64,000 nt of DNA from Paragonimus skrjabini miyazakii. Lineage: Eukaryota > Platyhelminthes > Trematoda > Plagiorchiida > Troglotrematidae. The notes below the pieces were generated by a model that saw only the letters and a list, made by a program, of their open reading frames with translations, ran no database searches and was not told where the DNA came from. Positions 28,201-40,200 of the stretch are shown one piece after another. Made by a program: the position numbers and the translations under genes. The stretch spans positions 22,891-86,890 of the forward strand of contig JTDE01021184.1 of the NCBI GenBank assembly GCA_014338405.1. Reading direction: 5' to 3'. Within the stretch, counting starts at the first letter, position 1. Each line of letters begins with the position of its first letter.

Positions 28201-31200
28201 CGTTTCAACCACCTCGGGTGGCCTTCCTCAGGAGGTTTGTAATCGAAATCACACTAACAAACGAACAGAGGTCACGTAGGATTTGCCGTGGTTTGCCGTT
28301 AGCCTATTAGGTGGGGGTAAGACTGATGTAGATAAGGTTCGTCTGTGTCTGGTGTTGTTTATCCATCTACCAGACACAGACGAACCGTATCTACATCAGT
28401 CTTACCCCCACTTAATAGGTAAACGATTCGACCAACCAATTCAGTGGCAGCGCAGACTGACCTAACCACGACAAATCCCACGTGACCTCTGTTCCTTTGT
28501 TAGTGTGATTTCGACTACAACACTCCTGAGGAAGGCCACCAGATATGGTTAAAACGTAGAGTATTACAACTTTCTCATAACGTTGTGTTATTCTCAATCC
28601 ATTTATCATTACATTATTGACGTAATTAACCAAATGACTCGAATAATGATAAGGTATTTTGGGAGATGGCAAACTACAGGCGCGCAAACTAGTGATCAAG
28701 GTTGGTCAAACTGTGCGCAAACACACACACTAACAACCTTCATGACACAAAAGTGTATTATCGATAGAAGCTGTGCAATGTCTACTCTTTGCTAAATCAT
28801 CAATATTTGACTGCTGAACCATATAGTTTTCACATGCAGTGCAGTAATCATGATGAACTCCTGCTTTTCCATTTGCAGAATCACGACTCTCCGCTGATTG
28901 AACTGTCACGAAGTGGCTATCACTCATGTATTGATATGCTAATAGCACACGGAGCTGATAAGAACACTCGTACCAAGGTATGGGGTGACGTAAAAGCCAT
29001 ATCAGACGTTGACGCTCTCATCTGTTTTCTGACGTCCTTCAAGATGTTTTACTATACAGAAATATACTTATGCATTATTATAGGTTACTATAACTATCCA
29101 GATGAACATGACTATGTTCCCCTTATCATGACTCCTTTCAGAGTGAACGAGAATTTACTTTCAGGGTAGTATCAGGCAAAAACCTCAACATTACTGAATA
29201 CTTGCGAGTGACAGCTGTGACTGAATGAGTGCAGTATATCTAATGCGCTTCATAGCAAATCGCACACACTTATCAATGCCCTAAAGAATGAAGTATTTAG
29301 GAACAAAGTTCAAGAGAAATAGATCGCTTGGAATGAAGGGAAAAAGTAAGGTCTGAGAATTCGTAAACCCACAATTTTTATGATTTTGCCTGTGATTCAT
29401 TTCCGTAGCGTTGAGCGTTACTACTCATAGGTGAGTAATAGCCAGAATGCCTTGCTATTAAAGTGTTTGTTTGCTCGTCAGGATTTCAGGTTACATGTTG
29501 CTTTTTCCGCTCCAACAGTGCAGACACAAACAGGAAGTGAGGTAGAAAATGATGAGTTTGTATGTGCAATTTGTAAAGCCATAATAGGTCAAACTCCACA
29601 TAGCCTTTCCAGGCACAAGGTAGGTTTCTGTTATCGAAGCTCGACTACCAATCCTGAGATCTGAGGGCTCCACTGGGCTGTCACAACTACTCTTCTGGTC
29701 AAGTCATCAATATTAGTTTAAAATGAAAACCCGTCAGCCATACAGTTTTACTGTTCAACAGTAACTTTTGTGAATTGTAGCATGGACTGAGAAATATCCT
29801 GTTTAGGCAGTCAGTCAGCCGGATTATTTGCTAAAACCTGTGCGTCATGTTAAGTTGAATGGATAACTAAAAACTCAGAGGACTTCTGAGCTCCCGTCAT
29901 GACTTCGTAGCTTAGCCAGTAGAACTCTTGCGCACCCAGGCGTGCTATTTCAGTATCTGAATCGGGCCCGATCACAGCCAAAGTTGTTTGTGATTAAATT
30001 TTCTTTTTAAATTACCACTTGATCCGTTTAACATTTGGTGAATATAACAATTTCCTGTTTAGCTGTTCATTCCGTAATAGTTTAAAGCAAAAGTTTCAGT
30101 GGTCATATAGGTTGACATCTTTGGTTTAAACTTTTATCAGTTATTCTGAACAAATAAGTTTATTAAGGAGAAAGAAAGTCAAAGTGGTCATTCAAACTGA
30201 AGTCTGTGCGGGAAATTGATTAAATCCGTATGCATTGTGATAATGAAACCGATCCGGAACATCGAGATGGCAGAATATTCGAGTATGGAGTGTTAATCAG
30301 CACCAAAATTAAACTTTAGTCTAAGGCCGAAGGAGAACGGTTAGTAACATCTGTTTACGGATTGACTCATCACACCGACCTAAGTCAAAAGACGTCGGCA
30401 CTTAACCGTATCGCAAATGACTTCCACCGCACCATTTGCGGTTCCACACACATACCTCGTATTAAGAAAGAAGACTGGGATGCATGTGACTGGAGGCATT
30501 CGTGGTCCGGCTGGTCAGTGCCGGTTGGTCAGATGATAGTTAGATATGAAAAGGAAACTCATAACTATCGGAAACAAAATGAATAGACGGATTCCAGTGG
30601 CATAATTTAGTCATGAAAAAATGTACGCATTGAAAATTTATTCCTAGAAGAATTTTATCATGGGACTACCCATCGGCGCACTCTAAATAGAAGTAAGGGA
30701 ATGAAGATATTCCGTATGAGAACCAAACCAAACCTTCAGCATACAGTCAACTAAGAAGGCTGTAGAGAAGAAAATTATAGGACATTACTGTAGCCCAAAG
30801 TTCTCGTTGGTTTGCACAAACGGTGAAGCATAATTTGCTTAACTTGCTTGCATCAAACTCAATCTTAGCTTCTTCAGTGAGGATTGGTATTGGCAAGATT
30901 ACCAGCTCGTTCACAGTCACATATGTTGCAGCATTACATGGTCACATCACCAGGATCTATGATATCCATAGTTCATTTACGTGCCTTGCGTTTGAATTCA
31001 CGACCTCGAAGCTGTCGCTGTTCGGAATTTCGGATATTCGTCTGGATTGTGTTCCTCCAGATGTTTCGGTTTCGTGTTATATCCTCATACGATATATGAT
31101 CGATAATGCACACAAGAACTGCGTGACGAGGAATAACGGTTAAGCAGGTTAAATCTTGTCATTCACCTCTTTACTGAGCCGTACGTCAAGGAATACTTGT

Positions 31201-34200
31201 GATTCGTTGTCAGTTATGCACATCTTCAGAATTGAGTGGAACATAAGCGATCATTGAACCTGACCAGTTTGTACAATGGTCATGTTATCAAGCTTACGTG
31301 AATCCAGCTGTGTATTGTGAACGGGGCAGTAAAATCCCCTTTGTACTGGTGTTTGAACAAGTGCATTGAAGCATCCCATGCGAAATCACCCATTTCCGAT
31401 GACAGACTGTTTACGAACTCATGTACCGGTTGGTATATAGTTCATTTTTCACTTAGTATTGACTCTTTTGTACGGAAAGATAGTTTCTTACGGCCAATTT
31501 CTGTGATACTAACAAGTACCAGAAATCTTGTGACCAAAGAAAGATTCAGGTTTTTGTTCTGATTATTCACATTACTCAAAGACCTTAGTGCTAATTAAAC
31601 CAATCTTGGAGGAATGCTTGTTTTTTCGTACGAAAAGTCGTCAGTGATGTGCATGCTGATCTGTTCTGATTGTTGAACTCGGCGCCCAACGCTTGTGACA
31701 TGTGGATGTGATAGCTATATCACTGACCTGCTTTGTTGTGAGTGAGTCATTAAGCCTGAAAGGTTACCTATTTATACTTTGTCTACTAGCATACTTTCTG
31801 TTGTGAATGAGCGACACCGTTAACCTTGAGTTCTCCCAAATCTTTGATGAAGCGCATTTGAACATTTGAACTGCAAAACCTTATAGTTTATACTTCCGTT
31901 CAGTCACTCACTGAACTAATAGATACACTTCCGAAAGAGATACAGCGGTCATTCTGGTAACTACATTGAGAGCACAAACTCTCAGTAAAACAATGGTCAC
32001 AAATTTAAGGAAATCTGTTGAAACGCCTCTTACTTACAAATAGATAGAAGACATTTTCGATAAGTATCCATACATACTCATATCTGTTCATATGTATGTG
32101 GACTGGTAGATGTATTTTAGCATCCTGAGATGTTCTATTATTTTGGTCAAAGGTCTTGCATAAATCTGTTTACTAGTAGCGTAATCAGAGAAGACCGTTT
32201 CGCTGCTTTGAGTAGAGTAGACAGCGCCATCACCATGTGTACAGCATAACAACATTCACATCAATATAATGTCCCTGAGCCTAACATCTTCATACGTCAA
32301 TACATCCTGTCAACTTCCTTATTGTCCGAAGTGGTGCACAGGTTCCATGTAATAGCGTTTGTCAGAGCCGTGTCACATGGTGTGCACTTGTCCCCGTTAT
32401 TTCTTTTGTTCCGATCCCCATCCAACCCCGTCATGCATGTCCGTGCCTGGGTCGCATCCAGTCATTTCAGATGAAGCTTTCTAATTGGCTGCAAAGACGG
32501 CATCCAGGTGTGTGTTCGGATTGTAAAAAGGCTGCAGGGGCGGCAACTGTGTGAGTGTGAATCTGCAGGGGGTCAGTAGGTATTACCTAAACCAAACTAC
32601 GGGAACGGCTGAGCAAGTGAGGCCCCCAGTGGCAGGGCGAGATGACGGTTACATACTGCAGGCCACCTTGTAGGTAGGTGGAATTTGTATGCAACCAACA
32701 CCCGAAATTTCACATATCCTGTGATCTGGGCATCCATTTGCGCCCGTCAGTCAAGAACTCAGCCGTGTACGGCTGCTGGTCCTCCAGCATGTAGACATCG
32801 CTACCCTCACATGGAATTCCTGTCGTTCAGTTCTGTTCGGTCTCGTCTTACATACGTAAGCCAGCTAGAACTGGTCAGACCTCGTCTCGTTCGCCTACTG
32901 TCAGGCTAGGTTGAAATCAACGGGTGAAATTCCAGACTTCGTTCCTTCACATCGGCTTCAAATGCAGTGAGTGGTTGGAAAAATCAATTATTCATGGCGC
33001 CCTACTTGTGGCAATATACGTACATAGGCTTGTCCGGTTTCCGTCACTGAACAACTTAATCTTGACATGGATGCATCAGTAGAGTTGCCAGTGCACTCAC
33101 AGTAAACTGTCGACGAAGAGAAAGACAGTGTGTTGAGTGGAGATAGGCCAGTTCTCTCATTCATACAACCTAATGACTCCCAGGTAATTGTTTGATTGAG
33201 AATTTTAAAACATATTTCCACCTTCACACTCGGATCTTCCGTTTGCTTTTGATTCTGGGTTTTTAACCCAGGTTCTGCGGTTACATCGCGGGTTGTCACA
33301 TAAAAATTGCACTATAGTTTAAAACAGTCTATGAGGTTTGTCCGTAGCCAACACATTTTTTCTGTAACCTCAAAATTTATGCTTTTTAAATTGCCTCATA
33401 AATAGTTTAGGTCTAATCATTAGAGTGTCTTTCACTTACGCTTTCTTTAGATGAGAATACCATATTGGCTGTAGTGTAAAGGTTTCTGTTTATAAGCTTC
33501 GCGATCTAACTCCGCCTGGTCTATATACGAAACGGTGAGTATTCATTTGAGACACCAGTCTGTACACAGGATGTCACTTACGTGGTTGATGAGAGCCGAG
33601 TTCGTTGTCTTCCCTTCGAATGGCTGGTTGAGTCGGACAGGGATGCCGTTAGCACTTTTCATGTGTGTACCTGCATTTCTAAGTTTATAATTGCTTAGTC
33701 TTCATTAACGATTTACCTTATTTTTGTTTTCAGAATGGAAATTCAGCAATCCACGTTGCTACGCTGGCCAATCTACCGGACACTATTTATTTCCTGGTTT
33801 CGAGAAGTTTTGATCTACACGCAATCAATGATGTAAGACGCGTTACATTTTATACCGTAAATATATATATACGTATATGCGCATACTATACATAAGATTT
33901 TGTGTGACAAGTAGAAGCTTAAAAAGTTGACAAATGATGATTTAATGCTTTGGTGTGAATGGCGGGATGATTTATTTTGTTACGGACGGCTAAACGTGAT
34001 CATTAGTGGCACTGCTAATCAACATCATATATTAGGACACATAAAATATATATGCAGTGTAAATATGGTTTCCCGTAATCAAGCTATATAAGCGGTTCAA
34101 TTTAGGACAGGCTGAAGAAGGCTATGTATACCCGGAAGTTGAACCAATAAAATGAATATGAAACTATAGCTGTAACAGTGTTTGCACACATTTTACGTTA

Positions 34201-37200
34201 TTCCAAAGAAAACTATTTGAGAAAATGTTATCAAAAATGGATCGTGTTAAAATACTCCAACTGCACAATACAGGATTGCAATATTATACTCACAAATAAC
34301 AGCTCAACTTGAAGAAGCAGAATCTGATTAAGACAAATCACAATAGAAGTAAATGGTCGAGATAAGGAATATATCTATCTGTAAGTTTGCCACACATCTA
34401 TAGAGTACAATTGATGACATTGAACAAGATGCAATGTTATCTGCGACAACTTTTTCATTGGTGTTGGAGTGATGTCAACAAGAATGAAATCGATTAAAAA
34501 AGAACCACGATGGAAGTCATAGAAGAACAGTAAATAGATAACGACAGAACGACAGAACATCAACAAGTAAGGCAAGCATTGCAAGATAGTGTTCTTGTTT
34601 AAATAAAAACGGTAAACATAAAATTACCTTGCATACTTGTAAAACAAAATGGACTTCAAATACGCAACGGAAGGGTATCTGAAGGAATTGCTACACAATT
34701 TTTTTGAAAATGGACCGCAGTCAAGAAATTAAAGGATAACGATGGGTTTTGAACCATACTGATTAGATGAGTATGGACAAACCACGAATTCTCCCTGCCC
34801 TTTCTAGAAGAGAGGGAAGGAACTATCACTGGGACTACAATATTCAACGTGAGTATTACTTGGCAATTCAGTAACTGAGGGAAAGAAATAACTACGTCGA
34901 TCGAATGATGGTAAGCAGTGATACGTGCTCAATGACTATAACCCACAACATCTGTATACTTTAGCAATAGTGTTTGTTGTTTGGCGTGTGAAAGAAACAA
35001 AGTCAGTCGAGACAATTCGGAACAGAGGACTATGAGTAAAGTGAGGAAGTAATTTGCAGGTTAAGTAATGACAAAAATTAAATGTACACAATTAAAGCCA
35101 TTGATTAACTTTACACGAATAACTCTACAACAAGTTCAAATATTTTCGAAGAGATCCATTTGCGAAAAATCTGGACTTCGGCTGGATTCAAACCAGCGAC
35201 AGAAACACCATGCCCAAACGCGGCAAGCGCTCTACCAGCTGAGCTACGAAGTCACGCCGGAAGCTCAGAAATTTCACAATCAGCTGGATCATTTGGTGGA
35301 TTCCATNNNNNNNNNNNNNNNNNNNNNNNNNNNNNNNNNNNNNNNNNNNNNNNNNNNNNNNNNNNNNNNNNNNNNNNNNNNNNNNNNNNNNNNNNNNNNN
35401 NNNNNNTGATAAGTAGTTTGGCAGATTTGATAATTTCGAAGAGATCCATTTGCGAAAAATCTAGACTTCGGCTGGATTCAAACCAGCGACAGAAACACCA
35501 TGCCCATGGTTGGGTGGGTAACTAGGTCCAAATGTGAAAATTCTGAGCTTCCGGCGTGACTTCGTAGCTCAGCTGGTAGAGCGCTTGCCGCGTTTGGGCA
35601 TGGTGTTTCTGTCGCTGGTTCGAATCCAGCCGAAGTCCAGATTTTTCGCAAATGGATCTCTTCGAAATTATCAAATCTGCCAAACTACTTATCAGTAAGT
35701 TCAAATATGTTAGTGATCTAACAAGCTTGTGATGTACTTACCAAAAAGCGTGCATACAAGAATAAAACGATCGATTAGCATATAAGGTGGTGAGTTTCAA
35801 GACAAACAAATATAGCTTTCTCCTTTTAATAAGAAAACGGACGTCATAAGTGATAACCTGATAATTTATACAATTAAGCAACGTCCGGGATAAGGCGGTC
35901 CACAGTCAGCAAAAATTTTACCATAACTTTGGCATTTGAAGAAAAAAATTGAGCCTTCTTGCATTTAAATGCATTGAATATTTGGCCATATGAAACATTC
36001 TAAACGACCAAATCTGCAAGTTAACCGTGCAATAGCAACGTGGGCCAATTGCTGATATATAAACCCGCGATGGCAACTGAGTACAAGCAGGTTGGAGAAA
36101 AAAGACACATTGCATACTGAACAGCAGCACCCTGAAGACGATGATTTTCTACGTTCAATGTGCATTAATGCGTTTTTGTGTGATCAGGTTCCGTGATATC
36201 TACCATCTTAATGTGAATTGTAAGACCTTCAGCAGTCCCGCCAGTAGGTATGTTGATTTATCTGGTCTAAATATTATGACAGCCTACAATTTTGGTTTGT
36301 TACTATCCTATCACCGGCTTAGCTCATCACGTAAACAGCTGCCTGTTTTAACGGTGGGTCACCAAGTTCCGTGTGATCGACGGTTTTGTGACTCCATATA
36401 TTTGGCTGAAGTTTAAACAGTCACTGATCACCATCGAGCAGAAAGCTGGTTCAGCTGGATAAAATTTAGAGTAGTAACATTTCTGCCATTCCTAAAAAAG
36501 TGCTTGTATGAAATATGACAACATTTTTGACTTCGTCTTGCCTCTTTCGTGTACTGCAGTTTACGATGTTTGTCTTTTCACATAATCCTCTAGATCAGTT
36601 TAGTAGATATTTGTTTCGTGACCCAGAAAGTGTCATCTCCGCGTTCTCGTTTTCTCAATCCGTTATTTTTACTGTTCTACGCTCCCTTAGCGTAAACAAA
36701 CTGCACTTCATTTGGCAACCGAGCAAAATAAACTGGAAACTACTGAAGCGCTACTTCTAGCCGGTGCGAAGTTAGATCTCAGAGACGGGGTGAGTATGTC
36801 TTCCTACGAATCATTGACACTACATCATAAAATGATTTTGCCATTCTTTAGTAGCACACATCGTGCTAATCGAATGAAAAGCTACCCTTTACTACCGACG
36901 TTCCAGCTAGTCTATAACACGTTGTGACCTTGCTGTAACGTCCTACTACTCAGTTAGTAGTGCTTTTCCCAAACACGTTGTTAGATGTGGTATGTTCTAC
37001 AATTAAGTGGTTGAGCATGTATCACCGGTCGAAGACTGCTCAACATCAATAACCGTTATTCTACTACTGTGGCTTTGTCTGACGTGGAGTGCGCCTTCTG
37101 GGTCAGGAAAAAATGGAGTTTCTTCGCTCAGGTCTGGAACCTACCAGCGGAATGTTTTATCCGTTATGCAGAGGTCAAACACGGGTATCAGTACCTGTGT

Positions 37201-40200
37201 TGCAGTATGCAGGACAAAGGTCCGAAAGAATCGGTAGGTTGCATCAAATAGGATCAAGTGTCCGGTCGTGCGGTAAGCTGCACAATTGTAAGCGGGCTGA
37301 TAAATTCCCATGTACATGACAACTGCTCATCAGACTTAGACAAAAGCAAATCTACTGACAAGCTCCAAATAGACGTAACCGCCGTGCGGAGTCGCACACG
37401 CGTTGTCTGTGTGCCCACACTTGACAGGTTACAATAAGGTGTGTGCCACTATGTGCGGAAGGAGATGCCAGGTCAATTGGTAGATCGTAAACGGTTGTCA
37501 ACGCACAGCTAACGTCACTTCTGTAGCATTAGGCAAAAAATAACAAGCTCGTTTTCAGTTATTCATCTTCCGGCTAAGTACATCATATTTATATCAAAAT
37601 TTCACAGGAGAATCATTAAAGGGGTAAACGGGAGCCGGTGGTCAATGAGGTCAGTCAGTTTGTTGTCACGCTGCAATCAAGTGCCCACTTGAACCGTGAG
37701 TCTTGACAGGCTAATAGGGTGTGGGGTTGACCATGACAGATCCAAAGCCTGAATAAAGCGTTTCTGGACACACACGGGTGGGCTGTATAAGCCAATTCCA
37801 ATGGAAAGTCTATGGGGATGCGACAGCTGCGATCCATTGTGGGTGATGTTCAACTTGAAATTAACCAAATCCCCGACTACTCATTAGTAATCTAAAATAT
37901 CGCCCAGCAAGTTTAATAAGATCGGAGATCTCGACCTGTCTACGAAGTCCTAATCGCGGGGTTATCGATTGGAGTTAACAGACAATAACTGTGTCTCCAT
38001 TTCGAGACGATCGGGCAGCCTGATCATTACTCACAAGCGAAAGTGGATGAGCGTTCACATATGATAATTCGGTCGTGCCTAACGTGAGGTCAATGGCGCA
38101 GTGGTAAACACGGTTGCCTCATGAACAGCATGTTCGTGGTTCAAGTCCCGGCAGTGGCGATGATATGCACTACTGACGAGCTCTAATGAGAGCGAAACTC
38201 GAGTCTAGTGCTTCTTTTCGGAAGGAGCCGACTGGAAAGTCTATGGGGATGCGACAGCTGCGATCAATTGTGGGTGATGTTCAACTTGAAATTAACCAAA
38301 TCCCCGACTACTCATTAGCAGTCCCAATAGCTTCAGCTGTGGACAGAATCCGACTGCTCACTGCTCTCAGTTGGTTGGCTTTAACTCGGTAGATCGGGCG
38401 AATTGCGTTCGTTACATTGACAGAGTGATTCGAATCCACCAGGTGTGATATCATGACACTGTTGACAGATTTCGTCATTCCACTGTTGAGCCAAGCTGGA
38501 TGGTGTTCACGGACCCGTTCAGATAAACGTCTGGTCATGCGGCCAACAGGAACACCTGAATGAGCATACATAAAACGAGGCTGCGAACCAGGCATTTTAT
38601 CTTTAAGGCTTGGGCACAAAACCGGAATGGATGTGAAGTGGACACGTAATTTAGCAGCGTAAAATGTATTAACTGCTCTTGTGAGGCTAGGTGTGAAAGT
38701 TTCAGCTAGCGCGTCGCCCTTGAATGGTAATCGGATGTGCACAGGTTTCTTTCCCACTTGATGCAGCTGGTCCCTTACACTCTGCTGTTGCATACTTCTG
38801 TCTATGAACATTTCCGGGTAGCTATTTTGTATGAATATTGTGCGTATGAAAGTCAGTTCTTCAACGATAGTATCATCCGTGCAAATGCTTACAGCCCTGT
38901 CCATTAGACAATTAATTAGATTTCTTTTCAGGACGAGTGGTACAAAACTACTGTAATGAATGTATTGACTATTCCACGTACCTTCTCTGTATATGGCGCG
39001 TTGAATTGAACCACCAACGCGGCGACGCAAACGTATATCCAAAAAGCCTAATTGGTTATTCATTTCGGTCTTTAACGAGAATTGCCAATTTTGGTGTACT
39101 GCTTAGAATCTAGCCAATATGTTGGTCGGATTAACGTTGTTATCTATTAATCAAAAAAATAACAATAATGAAAACAATGAGCCGTCAAAACAGAATGAGA
39201 ACTTTTTCAGCCTGCTAGGAATAAGATAACATGAGTTTCTGAATTGCAAAAGACGCTGAAACTTTAATTGTATCTGTGTATACTCATTTAGTTGCTCCTG
39301 TGGAACTAGTTACGTGAGGCGCATGACATGGCTCTTATCTAGTATTTACGTGACCATCATTCAACCTAGATCGATTGCGGAGTCACCAAAATGATTACCA
39401 TCACAATTGTGGTATATCTTGTCAAATCGCATCATACTGTCAACCCGGCTTCCTTTTCTCGTTCGATTTACTTAATGAAGATCTGTCAGTCAATAGTCCT
39501 GAGAAACCGACTTGTGGTCACAGTTGAGGCGATCGTGAATTGATCGAATAATCCACCTTTGTGTGCGCAGAAGCGCTTTGTTTAAGCCCTGCTGTTGCAA
39601 AGGCCCACCATACACGCGATGATCGATCAAATTGCCACGGTCCCAGTTTCATTGTAATTGTGACGTAATGACATCAGAACGTTGTCTTTATCTGTATGTA
39701 TGATGCGGTTGAGCTTCAGTGAACTTGTTACTGGTTCTGTTTGCTTCGCCCTGACAACAACTTTTCATGTGTTATTTGGCCTGGTAGTGAATAACCGAAA
39801 ACGAGTTTGTTCGCTATACCATGTTTATTCGTATGGAGATTGCACCAGCCAGTTATTAATGTACAGTATTTTTTCTACTAAGAGCCGATATCAGTAACTT
39901 ACTCAGGTAACTCACATATGCATACATGCTTGAAGCGTTCCTTGTAGCGATGTTATCAACACCAATGACAAGTAGTTTCGGACATCCCTATGTCTCAAAA
40001 GTTTATTAACCCGACAGGTAGAAGGAACAGTGAAGAGTCAAATGAACTAGAGAAGGTTTTTCGTTGGGGAAACAACAGAATTGATAATATTGGATGGTGT
40101 GTAGACGTCCGTTTCCTGCATCACCGCACTCAACACAGTTCCATGCTATTCGGGTGCATGATGGAAGTTTATTCATTCAAACTGATAATATTCCATGCTT

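Larger units (their letters stand above)
25851..28878 (+). other. Intron between exons F and G
   Basis: A 3.0-kb intron containing foldback SINE copy 2 (27568-27963) and a large palindrome (28151-28607) less than 200 bp apart. Confidence 0.8.
28978..33733 (+). other. Intron between exons G and H
   Basis: A 4.8-kb intron. It contains a cryptic zinc-finger-like open segment (29482-29619), a decayed tRNA-like SINE unit (29885-29975) and a GC-rich segment (32380-32910) of unknown nature. Confidence 0.75.
33833..36690 (+). other. Intron between exons H and I
   Basis: A 2.9-kb intron containing foldback SINE copy 3 and a 100-N scaffold gap inside it. Otherwise AT-rich with a short tatata run near 33861. 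Confidence 0.75.

Noticed and set aside
28583..28795. Coding frames within and beside the 28151-28607 palindrome
   Set aside because: They mirror each other across the inverted repeat and have no family match.
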